Numbered from the stretch's first letter, positions 9,959 through 21,507 are shown. The stretch is DNA of 64,000 nucleotides from Hofstenia miamia (GCA_004352715.1 SCFE01000078.1:218519-282518), one strand, 5' to 3'. Notes: a model not told the origin generated them from the letters alone. Numbers and translations: made by a program.

Positions 9959-12390
9959 AGTTTTGGTTTTAGTGTCACAAGCTGCGATAAAACCCCCTCA
10001 TCCTTTATTTTCAAATATACTTTTTTATTCACATCACTATATAATGGTGAATTCTTTGGGTAATTGGAAAAGTCAAAATGATGTGAGATGGGAGCAAGCT
10101 CAGTGTATAAATTCTCTGATTTAATCTTATACATTAGAGAATCTGTGTTGGAATACAATAAAGCAATTCTATTTTTAAAATATGGTTTCATAACCTCATA
10201 ATGAAACTTAAACATGATTAATTTCGATAAATCAAGTATCATCATACCAATATAATTTGCTTTATCCCATAAAATATCTTTCTGGCTCATCATGACTTGC
10301 ACTAAATCCTCATTGACAATTTTTTATTAATTTCTCCACTGACTCCAAATCATATGCAAACTTTATATTTATTCTCTTTTTCAAATTCTCCATAAATTTC
10401 CCAAACACTGCATTTGACATTAATTTGTAAAACGCTTTTTCAAAATCATTTCATGCAGCCTTTCTCTTCTCAGTGTTGAGGTTGATATATGGTTTCAAAA
10501 ATAGTGCCTGTTTAAACTCAAGGGCTTTGAGAAATTTCGTGATTATCAATCTGCATTCAATATAAAACTTTAATACTTCATAGTGCATGATGTAATTTTC
10601 TTTCTTAAAATGTTTGCACTAGTTTGGGTATTGGTGCCAACCTTATTTTTAACTGGTTTTTTATTTTGAGTAGGTATGGAGAATAAATGCTATCTTCTAT
10701 TGTCATCTTGTGAGGAGCCAGAGGAAAGTCAAAGTGCTCATCATGTAAATGTTGTGGGTATTCCAGATCAACTTCCACCAAATATCCAGTCTTCAAATCT
10801 TGTGGTGTAGACAATATTTCAGCAATACTCACTCTAGACCAGGTCAACCCACCTATAGGGAGGCTCATGGACATGGTTCTGTGGTATAGGCTATTGGCAT
10901 CTCCATAGAACCCATAGGTGGTCTCCTCCTGGGGATTGTAGCCATCTACCATTGGATTGTTGGCCTTAAAAAATCTTTCTGAAAATGTACTGCACATACC
11001 TCTGCGGATCCCATCAATTATAAAATTTAATTCTTCTTCATTGTGTATAGAATAATTTGTCCATGCTACTCATTGCCACACACACACCTGATGGAATTTG
11101 GTCAACTTTGCATATAGTATAACTTGTAGACAGATTAGGCTGCACACTGTGGATCTTTCTGGAAATCACTTCTATATCAAGAGTACCAACAATGGGAATG
11201 TAATTTTGAGCACTGCTTTAAATTTAATTTTGTCTGATTGGTTCAGGAAAGTAATGTTTGGTTCTGATACTCCATTGCATTTATTCTCATGCTTCTCCAA
11301 ATTTTCTTTTGATGTAAACCCAGATAAACATTTTGGGCAGAACAATCCATTTTCACTGGTCTTAAAAAACTAGAGACACATATTCAAATTTGTAATTGCT
11401 AAATAATGACTCTTTTCTTCTTCTTCTTCAATTAGTAATAAATTGACTGTATTCTGATGGTGGCATGGGGATATATATGCTGGCACAAGACATTGCTCAT
11501 TTAGTGCCTACACATTGACATTTATCAAATTCCATGTTTCAAAAATGCATATGTCATTGCTTGATAGTGTCAATCTGGAATATTTTAACTTGGGAAGAAA
11601 TTTTTTCATTCATGTTATTTCACATCTCTGTTTAATTTCAGGGTGGAGACATGCTAATATGCTATACACAAAACATAGGTTTGATTGTCTGGTTTTCAGG
11701 TTTACCAAGAATTTGTTTCTTTTAAGGTGATCAGGTAACAGAATATATGATCCTCCACAACTTGGGCAATATTTGGAAACTTGTAGACCAACTCTATTTA
11801 TTCTTTTTAAAATAAATTCACTCCCATTTGTTGCATAAACACAAATAAAACTGGCAATTTCATCAACTAGGTTGTAGAAATTACTTTCACTTAGACCAGA
11901 TCAAAAAACAGATATGGGGCATGATGTTGGATGGAGAATGGCGACCTTTTCCTCATCATTTTCCAGTGGTTTCACCATCTCTATTTCACAAGTTAAATAT
12001 ATTTTCACAGAATAATGCGTGGAAACCTCATTTGAAATTACCTGACATATTGCCTTGCAATGGTTTGAGAATGCCTCATAAACATCAATCAAATTAAGAT
12101 GGTCAGATAAATAATTTGAAAAAGCACCTCAACATGCATTCTCTGATCTTTGTATTGTAAATTCATGGTTATTGCTGGTGTTTGAAGTTGAAGTTGATGG
12201 AATCTCATTTGGATGCTTGCTATCAATATGACTATAAAGCAAAGGTTTACTCCTGAAATAAGTCATGCAAAACAAACAAAAATTAACTGATGTTTGCTTA
12301 TGTCTTGTATGAAGGCGTGACCTCACTTGTTTTGGGCGGGGGCTTGTGTATGTGCACAAACTGCAGAAATATTGGGATGTTGTCTTTGGT
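9959..12390 (-). pseudogene. Polinton-type family B DNA polymerase, main exon, decayed
   Basis: The minus strand carries the landmarks of protein-primed-type PolB in order. Two C2H2-like fingers lie at 12390-12230, then an N-terminal region with a GGSYI.LP block near 11760, and a further C2H2-like finger (LFCPKC) near 11340. A degenerate stretch corresponds to the exonuclease region. Then come a DANSLY motif (motif A type) near 10900 with a GYLVEVDLEYP block, a KLMSNAVFGK block near 10400, and a NTDSL motif (motif C) near 10140 followed by DFSNYPKN and KIKDE. In such elements the enzyme replicates the linear element DNA using a protein primer. The copy is dead: TGA at 10451-10453 inside the palm block, a stop and frame changes near 11200, 11600 and 11900, and a gap at the C-terminus. 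Assignment to the family is secure. Whether it is closer to Polintons or to adintovirus-like relatives is not decided. Confidence 0.87.
12130..12390 (-). pseudogene. C2H2 zinc-finger segment at the start of the polymerase exon
   Basis: The segment begins just after a good acceptor (CTATTTAG, AG at 12391-12392). It holds one finger of the form C-x2-C-x14-H-x3-H (CSLCTYTS...HTRH) and one of the form C-x2-C-x12-H-x4-H (CLFCMTYF...HIDSKH). Zinc fingers ahead of the polymerase domains suggest DNA binding by the N-terminus. This segment is open. The reading frame is broken further downstream. Confidence 0.65.
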
Positions 12391-13546
12391 CTAAATAGAC
12401 CATGTAAAACTCAGAAAATATCAATTGAAAAAAATTTAAAACACAGAAAGAATAATTTAGATTTTAACATAAAACACAAATTGTATTTTCAAAGATGAAA
12501 TAATTTTGTTTTTGACACATATTTGAATTTTAAAATATATAAACCAGAAAGAGAAAAAATATCCATAAACATGGTATAGGAGGAAATAGTAATGTGTGTA
12601 AAACATGTAATCAGTAATGAATATATAAAAAAATACACATGCATTATTTAAAATAAACTCTTAAACAAGATTATATTAAACTAAATACTGCACTTAAAAA
12701 GTAAAACATTAAGGAATTACCCAATCAACTAGTGTAATGATTTAAAATAAAGAGAGAGATAAATTTTAACCCATGTATGTAAGTCATTTATAATTAGATT
12801 CATTGGCAAAACCCATTTTTTTTCATGTATATGAGAAATATTTTAATTCTAATTACAAGCATCTTGTTCACACTTAAGTAATAACACAAATTGAAAATTT
12901 GTAAGCAGAGAGTAATACTTTTTTAAATTAAAATTAGTAAACTACATTTTTTAAAAGTCTTTTAAACAAAATTACATTTAACTAAATAAATAAGATCTTG
13001 TAATCACCCTAAAAAACCGGAGTGTTAGATAAAAAAATTGACAGTGTAATGTAAAATAGATATTTATGCATGCAACAGTAAAAATAAACAATCAATAAAA
13101 AATCAGATAATACACACACATGTTTAAATGAAATTACATTTTAACAAATAAGTGTTAACATCCTGTAAGAGTGTGGATTTAGAATGCCAAAAATAATAAA
13201 ACACACACCTGTGTAATTTCAAAGATTTGTTCTAGTATCAACAATAAAATTTTGAAAAAATACATCTGCAAAGTTTTAAAATCTCATTAATTAAAAATTG
13301 GTAAATGTTTTCAACAAAATTGCAAATATGTTTTATTTTTAAAAAATAAATAATAGCTAAGAAATAGACCTGTGACAATTAAAATAATTGCTTTCAAATT
13401 AAAAAAAACATTGACAAGAGTATTGGATTATATAAATTGTAAAAACTCTATCATGTTTTTTTTTAAAATGTAAAAGATGGCAAACACAATTTTTCAAAAA
13501 TAAGAAACACATGCTATATTATGTACTCACATGTTTGAAGCATTCC
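12241..13546. repeat. Tandem duplication, copy 1 (1306 bp)
   Basis: It matches 13547-14845 nearly base for base. The only differences noticed are homopolymer lengths (10 versus 5 T, 8 versus 7 A) and about one substitution (AAACAC versus AATCAC). The unit runs, in gene direction, from the last bases of the upstream exon through the whole intron into the second zinc finger. Confidence 0.93.
12393..13535. other. Intron-like A+T-rich spacer of the polymerase gene
   Basis: About 1.1 kb without an ORF, very rich in A and T, bounded in gene direction by a GTGAGT donor and a TTTAG acceptor. The same sequence lies at 13699-14831. Confidence 0.6.
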
Positions 13547-14845
13547 AAAGGTTTACTCCTGAAATAAGTCATGCAAAACAAACAAAAATTAACTGATGTT
13601 TGCTTATGTCTTGTATGAAGGCGTGACCTCACTTGTTTTGGGCGGGGGCTTGTGTATGTGCACAAACTGCAGAAATATTGGGATGTTGTCTTTGGTCTAA
13701 ATAGACCATGTAAAACTCAGAAAATATCAATTGAAAAAAATTTAAAACACAGAAAGAATAATTTAGATTTTAACATAAAACACAAATTGTATTTTCAAAG
13801 ATGAAATAATTTTGTTTTTGACACATATTTGAATTTTAAAATATATAAACCAGAAAGAGAAAAAATATCCATAAACATGGTATAGGAGGAAATAGTAATG
13901 TGTGTAAAACATGTAATCAGTAATGAATATATAAAAAAATACACATGCATTATTTAAAATAAACTCTTAAACAAGATTATATTAAACTAAATACTGCACT
14001 TAAAAAGTAAAACATTAAGGAATTACCCAATCAACTAGTGTAATGATTTAAAATAAAGAGAGAGATAAATTTTAACCCATGTATGTAAGTCATTTATAAT
14101 TAGATTCATTGGCAAAACCCATTTTTTTTCATGTATATGAGAAATATTTTAATTCTAATTACAAGCATCTTGTTCACACTTAAGTAATAACACAAATTGA
14201 AAATTTGTAAGCAGAGAGTAATACTTTTTTAAATTAAAATTAGTAAACTACATTTTTTAAAAGTCTTTTAAACAAAATTACATTTAACTAAATAAATAAG
14301 ATCTTGTAATCACCCTAAAAAACCGGAGTGTTAGATAAAAAAATTGACAGTGTAATGTAAAATAGATATTTATGCATGCAACAGTAAAAATAAACAATCA
14401 ATAAAAAATCAGATAATACACACACATGTTTAAATGAAATTACATTTTAACAAATAAGTGTTAACATCCTGTAAGAGTGTGGATTTAGAATGCCAAAAAT
14501 AATAAAACACACACCTGTGTAATTTCAAAGATTTGTTCTAGTATCAACAATAAAATTTTGAAAAAATACATCTGCAAAGTTTTAAAATCTCATTAATTAA
14601 AAATTGGTAAATGTTTTCAACAAAATTGCAAATATGTTTTATTTTTAAAAAATAAATAATAGCTAAGAAATAGACCTGTGACAATTAAAATAATTGCTTT
14701 CAAATTAAAAAAACATTGACAAGAGTATTGGATTATATAAATTGTAAAAACTCTATCATGTTTTTAAAATGTAAAAGATGGCAAACACAATTTTTCAAAA
14801 ATAAGAATCACATGCTATATTATGTACTCACATGTTTGAAGCATT
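13547..14845. repeat. Tandem duplication, copy 2 (about 1299 bp)
   Basis: Second copy of 12241-13546. It contains a partial duplicate of the zinc-finger exon at 13547-13696, cut in the second finger where it joins the other copy. Near-perfect identity means either a very recent event or an assembly that kept two haplotypes in series. Confidence 0.93.
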
Positions 14846-15014
14846 GTTTTCAGGCATCAAAGTTTTTTGAGTTGAAGCTGTAGCTGTTTGCTTAACATTA
14901 CCAAACCCATTTTGATTATCATAAGTAGTCATCATTTGGTTAACTTGACCTTCGAAATTTTAAGACCACTCTTTGAAATTTTCCAATACTTCTTCTTCTG
15001 GGATATTATCAAAG
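14832..15014 (-). pseudogene. Probable upstream exon of the polymerase gene
   Basis: On the minus strand an acceptor (TTTTTTTAG) precedes 15014 and a donor (GTGAGT) follows 14832. Between them one frame is open apart from a single stop. It encodes an acidic then Gln/Asn/Thr-rich stretch (NIPEEEVLENF, later NQMMTTYDNQNGF, ending ...NNASN). Splicing to 12390 or to the duplicate acceptor at 13696 keeps frame into the first zinc finger (split codon AT+A). The phase agreement supports a genuine intron. The exon itself has no recognised domain. A further block near 15420-15360, ending in GTGAGT, could be another exon, but its phase does not fit. Confidence 0.5.
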
Positions 15015-15019
15015 CTAAA

Positions 15020-16238
15020 AAAACGTTGTTTAATATAAAAATATATATTACACATTTTTCTAGATTAAAATTTAAAATATAATTTTATGCATATAATAAT
15101 AATTTGCATCATAAAAATATCTTATTTTAATAATACACAAATGTTTTTAGATAAACAAATTTCCAATTCATTTTTATAAAAGCTTGCCACTGATAAAAAC
15201 ATGAATTATATATTGTGAAATATTATAACAAGATGCAACATAAAAACTGATTAATATTTTGTTACATTGTATAATAAAAAGTTCTTAGATAATATATTTT
15301 ACAAAAGAATGTCTTACATGGTTTTATGAAGCTAATTTCTGACTCACTTTTATAAAGATTTTCTTCTATGATTTGGTCATATTTGGTGTTCCAGCCAGAG
15401 AGAAATTTGGAAACATTGACAGACAATTTTTAAAAAGCAGAACATTGAAAAAAAACTAGTTTTAACCAAAGTTGAAATGATAATGAACAATGATAATAAA
15501 AAATTTTAATGCAGAAGACATTGAGTTTTGATTGGGTGGAGAATATCCAATTAGTGATAATTAAAATCAATTAGGGAAAACTTTTGTGATAAAGTCAATT
15601 CATGGTACTTAAGAACCTCAAATAGGTGAGTTCACACAAAAAAAGCTTTTAATTAATTTGATATGTTGACAGGTGCTCCAAGAAAAGCTTTTAAAATGTT
15701 GAGTTTTCACGTGATTGACAGGTTCTCTTTGTGGGATTTTGGATGCAGTAATAAAAAGGTTTTAAATTGAGTACACTTGAATGTGACAGATTAAAAGCTT
15801 CTGTCAAAAACATCTCTAACGTGTTTCTAGGCAGTTTTTTGCAAAAAACCCTGGCTGGAAAAATTTAAGCATGGTGGTAATTCTTTACTTAGCCCCAAGT
15901 TATGTAAACAGATTCTCAGCTCTTAGCATAGTGTTAAGTAAATCTATAAGCACTTAGATACAGTACACTATGGGGAAACCAGGAGTTTTATAATCTAAAA
16001 CATGGTTCTTTTAGGAGAATATGGAAATGGTAAATTGATATTAAGATAAACTAGATACATGGGTGTACACATAACAGATATTTTATAATGCTCTAACAAT
16101 GTTTTGTGGGTTGGCAAATGAATTAACCAGGTTAGTTGATGATTGGATCAAATGAATTAGGGTATTTTTGATTGGTTTATATGCTAAAAGCTTTTAATAA
16201 ATAACACATACTTTGAACAATTTTTTTCAATTTTAAAT
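15020..16238. other. Spacer inside the Polinton
   Basis: A+T-rich with no convincing gene. It separates the minus-strand polymerase from plus-strand small ORFs and may contain their promoter. GAAAAGCTTTTAA-like words recur near 15630-15690. Confidence 0.4.
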
Positions 16239-16721
16239 TTGGTGATGATTCCAAAAGCTGCTAGCAAATCTCATGATAAAAAATCTACCAAAGTTATGCA
16301 GAGCAAACAAGAGGAACTCTTGCAACCCAAAAAATTTGTTTTAGAGCTGGTATTACCAAAGACTGTGTATTCTGTACACACTGTGTGTAATGTAGTTCAA
16401 CCAGAGATGGTCAACACCCTCAATGCAATTTCCAAAGAATGTCAGATGAAATATATCTCTATTAGAGAATTAAAAATTGGTGAGTGGCAAAAAATACACA
16501 ACGCATATAGCCTTCAGACAAAGTATGGCCCTGTGGTAAAATTATACTGGAAAACAACAACTGCTTCTTCCTACCTAAATGTTATGCAGAGAAAGCTACA
16601 GGAGAAAAATATAAGATGTTTATCAGACTTAAAATTCAATGTGGCAAGGATAAACCATCAATATATCCAGGTGGCAATGCACAAACTGTATTTAGATTTA
16701 GTGTGTAAAAAAATATTTTAG
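16239..16721 (+). pseudogene. Small TKYG/FLP-type protein of the element, frameshifted
   Basis: The open frame gives 160 residues with a lysine/glutamine-rich N-terminus and then KYISIRELKIGEWQKIHNAY and TKYGPVV. After about 16550 the family resemblance moves to another frame (ENNNCFFLPKCYA near 16548-16586, ending ...TVFRFSV near 16710), so one indel has broken the gene. Related copies are at 6082-6595 and, on the other strand, 17904-18446. The shared core (I..L..L.T.YG..V...L....FFLP..Y) resembles a short conserved protein I have met in invertebrate mobile-element loci. A small nucleic-acid-binding role is possible but unproven. Confidence 0.5.
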
Positions 16722-17318
16722 AATAAATATATATGTGTCATTGATTTTTATTTTAATTGTTAAAAATTAGTGCTTACTAGTGAAACAAAACAGCTCAATT
16801 TAAGAAACATGTTTACCATTTGCTTAAATTACAAGATCAATTATATCTAATGTGTTTATTACAAACTGGATTATTTATCATTTTGCTTAAAATATAAAAA
16901 CAAAAATGGAGTAAATATAAATTTATAGAAGAAATATTATTATTAACAATACAATCTTAATCAAAAATAGAAGCTTACCATGAAATTAATGATAGTATAT
17001 ATGTGAATAGAAACACTGCTTTGAGAAATATTTTTTCCAAACAAACAATACATGATAACAGTTGAAAATATAAAAATTAATTTTTTAAAAATTATTTATC
17101 ATTATTATTAAAATGATTAAAATATAGCAAATATTAAAAACATTGACATCAAAATTATTATTTTTTGACAATGATGAGTAGAATAAATTTGCTTGTATGG
17201 TTTTTATTCAAATGGCAAAAACTTTACCAAAAAATATGCAATTATTCAATTTACCTGAGTGTTTTATACCAATTACAAAAATATTTATCATTCTCTTTAT
17301 AGTTTTCTATTTGGATAG

Positions 17319-17687
17319 TTGGTTGATAGTCATGGCATCATGTGTGAAATTTGTGGGAGCACATTCAATAGCATCTATTACATTAAAGAACTGTTGATTT
17401 TGGTTGATGACAAAATATACATTATTACAGTGCGTCAATCAAAAGAGAATTTTGACTGTTTACCAGGACATATACAGAAAGCTTTCAATTGGTATCAACA
17501 TAACTTCCATCACATAGCATTTACAGAAGGAAACCTAACAAATGAACAAATGATTATTTTTATCAATTTACTAAATTTGTCTGATAGAAAAGAAACTGTG
17601 TTTTGGGCATGTAATAGAATGACCTGTGAGTTTTTAAGTCAGTTAATTTCTCAACCTGTGGAAAATTTACTCAATCACAGCTATTGA
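17319..17687 (+). CDS. Uncharacterised ORF, 122 aa, of the element
   Basis: An open frame with CEICGSTFNS near the N-terminus, a YIKELLILVDDKIYIIT strand-rich block, then WYQHNFHHIAFTEG and a C-terminal WACNRMTCEFLSQLI block. The order (a short hydrophobic strand naming self, a W...N.H...G block, a final FLS.L) resembles a short protein family common in invertebrate mobile-element loci, possibly with an RNase H-like fold. This is from memory, not a search. It lies between the two TKYG/FLP-type ORFs and overlaps a meaningless ORF at 17197-17397. The start is uncertain: the ATG at 17319 or the one at 17340. Confidence 0.4.
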   Translation: MVDSHGIMCEICGSTFNSIYYIKELLILVDDKIYIITVRQSKENFDCLPGHIQKAFNWYQHNFHHIAFTEGNLTNEQMIIFINLLNLSDRKETVFWACNRMTCEFLSQLISQPVENLLNHSY

Positions 17688-17903
17688 TACCTGCAGAACA
17701 TGGAAAATTCTATAGACTGTATAAAAGACTATTTTAAATTTGTATGTTGAATGAGCACTTCAAAAGGTAATTTATTATTGTCATTTGCTAATAATCATTG
17801 TAAATTTAAGAAATTTATTGTAAAACCATTATAACTAATAATTAATGATTTTTACTAGTATTATTTTTATAAACTGTGTATGTAGAAGAAAACAATACTA
17901 TAT

Positions 17904-18446
17904 TTATATTTTACTAAATTCTAATACAATAAGATTTACATTATTGCCAGCAGTTGTGATTTCCATGTCATCATTGCAAAAAAGTTTTTTATTTACCAGA
18001 GTCTTGTAATTCTCACCCAGTGTATTGACATACCATTTGGGAAGGAAGTAGTAAAAACAATTGTTGAGTCTTATCTTTACTGTGATACCATATCTTGTGT
18101 TCAGCTGAACAATGTCCTTGATTGTTAGCCATAGTTTTTTTCCTAGTTTGCTAGCCAGACTCACATTTGAAAAAATACAGGTTGGTGGTTGGGAATTAAC
18201 ATTGTTTAAGTGTTGTAAAACATGGTCATTCTCACTCATGTTGGGAAAGACGATTGCATTATTATTGACTATAGAGTGTCTTTGTTTGTGTTGAGTCTTG
18301 TGTTTTTCTTTTACAGGTGCAGGTGGTGGGGACATCATCTCCTGTGTTAGTGGGTTATAGCCATGTGATGGAGGTGGGGTTCTGCATAGATCATCAAATA
18401 GACTGCTCAATGAGCTGGATGGTAGCATTTCAACAGACATTGCCAA
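17904..18446 (-). CDS. Small TKYG/FLP-type protein, intact 180-aa ORF
   Basis: An uninterrupted ORF. The N-terminal third is Ser/Pro-rich with PPPSHGYNPL and a basic KEKHKTQHKQRH patch. The C-terminal about 100 residues carry the family core: KLWLTIKDIVQLNTRYG, a TVKIRLNN strand, then YYFLPKWYVNTLG and a hydrophobic end VNLIVLEF. The same landmarks are in the broken ORFs at 16239 and 6082. It faces the plus-strand ORFs tail to tail. Intact reading over 180 codons in such A+T-rich DNA suggests recent constraint. Function is unknown; a single-stranded-DNA-binding or capsid-accessory role would fit the locus but is only a guess. Confidence 0.6.
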   Translation of the reverse strand: MAMSVEMLPSSSLSSLFDDLCRTPPPSHGYNPLTQEMMSPPPAPVKEKHKTQHKQRHSIVNNNAIVFPNMSENDHVLQHLNNVNSQPPTCIFSNVSLASKLGKKLWLTIKDIVQLNTRYGITVKIRLNNCFYYFLPKWYVNTLGENYKTLVNKKLFCNDDMEITTAGNNVNLIVLEFSKI

Positions 18447-18501
18447 AAGTGAGAGACAAAATTGTGTAGAAGAAAAATAATGATTTTATCTGATGAAATG
18501 A

Positions 18502-19208
18502 AGTGAACATATAGATTGACCAGCCAATGGAAATACATTGAACTTATGAAAATTAATTGTTTATTGAAAAAATGTGATATGATAAATGCATTAACAATGA
18601 ATATTAACAAAAACAAAATGTGGTTTTTTGAAAATTCGCAAAAGCAAGTTAAACATTGTATGTGTAAGCTTTTCAAAATTATGTAAAATTGATTAACAAA
18701 AACAGCATGTGTGATAGTGAAGTGTATTGACAAAAACAAAATGTGTTTTTTTGAAATTCCCAAATTACATTGTAAACATTGTATGTGTGTAATCATTAGA
18801 AATCATGGAAAATGGATCAACAAAACGTAATGTTTGTTAAGGAATTTTGACAAAAGCAAAATTCGGTTTTTTGTAAGTTTTCCCAAATTATATTATACAT
18901 GTAATCATCCAAAATCATGAAAAAAAAACCATAATGAGGTATATTAACAAAAATGTAATGTATGCAAACAGTAGTAACATGTGATATAGCTGTGTATATT
19001 AACAAAATGAAATTAGTCATATAAAACCAAAAAATGTATGCAAATGTAAATTGGCCACAATATGAATCATTTGTAAGCAAACCCATTTTAAAAAACCAAT
19101 TAGTGATAACTGTCAAATATGCATTAACGCTTTTGCCCCAACTTGTCAAAAAATGCATTAGTGAGCTGTCAATCAACATTTGTCAAGTGGTGAGTCAGCA
19201 CTTAAACC
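18502..19208 (-). repeat. Internal tandem repeat, copy A (707 bp)
   Basis: It begins AGTGAACATATAGATTGACC and ends ...GTCAGCACTTAAACC. It is repeated immediately at 19209 with almost no change. It consists of TTAACAAAAACA-type subterminal units. ORFs in it (18407-18796, 18817-19179) recur in every copy and have hydrophobic, F/I-rich, low-complexity translation, so they are read as non-coding. Confidence 0.92.
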
Positions 19209-20119
19209 AGTGAACATATAGATTGACCAGCCAATGGAAATACATTGAACTTATGAAAATTAATTGTTTATTGAAAAAATGTGATATGATAAATGCATTA
19301 ACAATGAATATTAACAAAAACAAAATGTGGTTTTTTGAAAATTCGCAAAAGCAAGTTAAACATTGTATGTGTAAGCTTTTCAAAATTATGTAAAATTGAT
19401 TAACAAAAACAGCATGTGTGATAGTGAAGTGTATTGACAAAAACAAAATGTGTTTTTTTGAAATTCCCAAATTACATTGTAAACATTGTATGTGTGTAAT
19501 CATTAGAAATCATGGAAAATGGATCAACAAAACGTAATGTTTGTTAAGGAATTTTGACAAAAGCAAAATTCGGTTTTTTGTAAGTTTTCCCAAATTATAT
19601 TATACATGTAATCATCCAAAATCATGAAAAAAAAACCATAATGAGGTATATTAACAAAAATGTAATGTATGCAAACAGTAGTAACATGTGATATAGCTGT
19701 GTATATTAACAAAATGAAATTAGTCATATAAAACCAAAAAATGTATGCAAATGTAAATTGGCCACAATATGAATCATTTGTAAGCAAACCCATTTTAAAA
19801 AACCAATTAGTGATAACTGTCAAATATGCATTAACGCTTTTGCCCCAACTTGTCAAAAAATGCATTAGTGAGCTGTCAATCAACATTTGTCAAGTGGTGA
19901 GTCAGCACTTAAACACTCATCAATATCTGTGAGTCAGCAATTCTCAAGGTCAGTTTGTGGAATCAAGCCTCATCCTAGTATACTACTGTCATTGCCTGCA
20001 ATTAATTCATGAATAATGAAGAGGGCTGGTTCAAGATGGGAATATTCATGCATTACTTAGCCAAACTATAAATAATTTTAAAGTGTACGTTTGTAGTTTT
20101 AGACCATTGAAAGGACTAG
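19209..20119 (-). repeat. Internal tandem repeat, copy B
   Basis: It repeats copy A from its first base and then extends by about 200 bases (CACTCATCAATATCTGTGAG ... GAAAGGACTAGTA) before copy C begins. Confidence 0.92.
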
Positions 20120-20815
20120 TAAGTATTGACAAAAACAAAATGTGTTTTTTTGAAATTCCCAAATTACATTGTAAACATTGTATGTGTGTAATCATTAGAA
20201 ATCATGGAAAATGGATCAACAAAACGTAATGTTTGTTAAGGAATTTTGACAAAAGCAAAATTCGGTTTTTTGTAAGTTTTCCCAAATTATATTATACATG
20301 TAATCATCCAAAATCATGAAAAAAAAACCATAATGAGGTATATTAACAAAAATGTAATGTATGCAAACAGTAGTAACATGTGATATAGCTGTGTATATTA
20401 ACAAAATGAAATTAGTCATATAAAACCAAAAAATGTATGCAAATGTAAATTGGCCACAATATGAATCATTTGTAAGCAAACCCATTTTAAAAAACCAATT
20501 AGTGATAACTGTCAAATATGCATTAACGCTTTTGCCCCAACCTGTCAAAAAATGCATTAGTGAGCTGTCAATCAACATTTGTCAAGTGGTGAGTCAGCAC
20601 TTAAACACTCATCAATATCTGTGAGTCAGCAATTCTCAAGGTCAGTTTGTGGAATCAAGCCTCATCCTAGTATACTACTGTCATTGCCTGCAATTAATTC
20701 ATGAATAATGAAGAGGGCTGGTTCAAGATGGGAATATTCATGCATTACTTAGCCAAACTATAAATAATTTTAAAGTGTACGTTTGTAGTTTTAGACCATT
20801 GAAAGGACTAGTATA
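20120..20815 (-). repeat. Internal tandem repeat, copy C
   Basis: It repeats copy B from about 19428 to 20119 at an offset of 692 bases. The one difference noticed is AACCTGTC in place of AACTTGTC. The reverse complement of this unit is at 8590-9085. Confidence 0.92.
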
Positions 20816-21072
20816 TTGAAATAATCATATATTTTTTGTTAATAAACTTGTTAAGTACACTGAATAATAGCACTAGTATTAAATTTCATATTATCCAGAA
20901 ATTGTTTTATATTTAACAGAACTTATATTGTATGTATATATATACAAAAGGTATATTTATCCATATATACATATAGCTTTCTTAAACATTTAATAAAAGT
21001 CTTAACATGAGCATCTTTACAAATTAAAAATGTTTCTCTGCAGAGTTTGTCAGAACATTCATACATAACTTT

Positions 21073-21507
21073 CATTTATTGCAAACTTAAATGTTGGAAG
21101 AATTATCTTTAAGTACAGGAGGATATAAATTAGCAGTAGAAATCATCTTGTCAAATGATATTTACTAAGTGTATTCTATATATTGCATAATCCTTTTTAG
21201 CAAATAGTAAAATTTATCATTCAACTACATAATGTAATTTGTAGAATTCCTTAAAATGGGTATTTATGTGCAATATTAAATAAAATACATAAAAACAAAA
21301 CCATTAACACTTTGAAATACAAAAAACTCTGAATATACAACAATGAAATGTCAAATTTAAGTGTATATACATTTTTCTTTCTCGTTTTTTAAAGTTTATA
21401 CTAAAACTGTCATGAAGTTTGCATTTTGTTCAATGCTTATGACAGAAATATATCGTCATTTTAACACATTATTCAGTTTTCACAAAGATTCAAGTGGTGA
21501 CAGTTGA
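21073..21507 (+). repeat. Direct repeat of 7345-7777
   Basis: Same orientation as the left-arm copy, a few percent diverged. Here the sequence continues past CAGTTGA into unique DNA, so this is probably the original location. Confidence 0.88.

Noticed and set aside
11098-11730. Plus-strand ORFs in the polymerase region
   Set aside because: They are antisense to the minus-strand polymerase segments, which carry the recognisable motifs.
15340-15430. Further upstream exon of the polymerase gene (VNVSKFLSGWNTKYDQIIE)
   Set aside because: A GTGAGT donor follows, but its phase does not match the acceptor at 15015, and no acceptor upstream is clear.
18407-20624. Repeated 100-120-codon ORFs on the minus strand and 63-codon ORFs on the plus strand
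   Set aside because: They recur only because the 0.7-kb unit is duplicated. Both strands are open, and composition is that of translated A+T-rich repeat, with no independent sign of selection.
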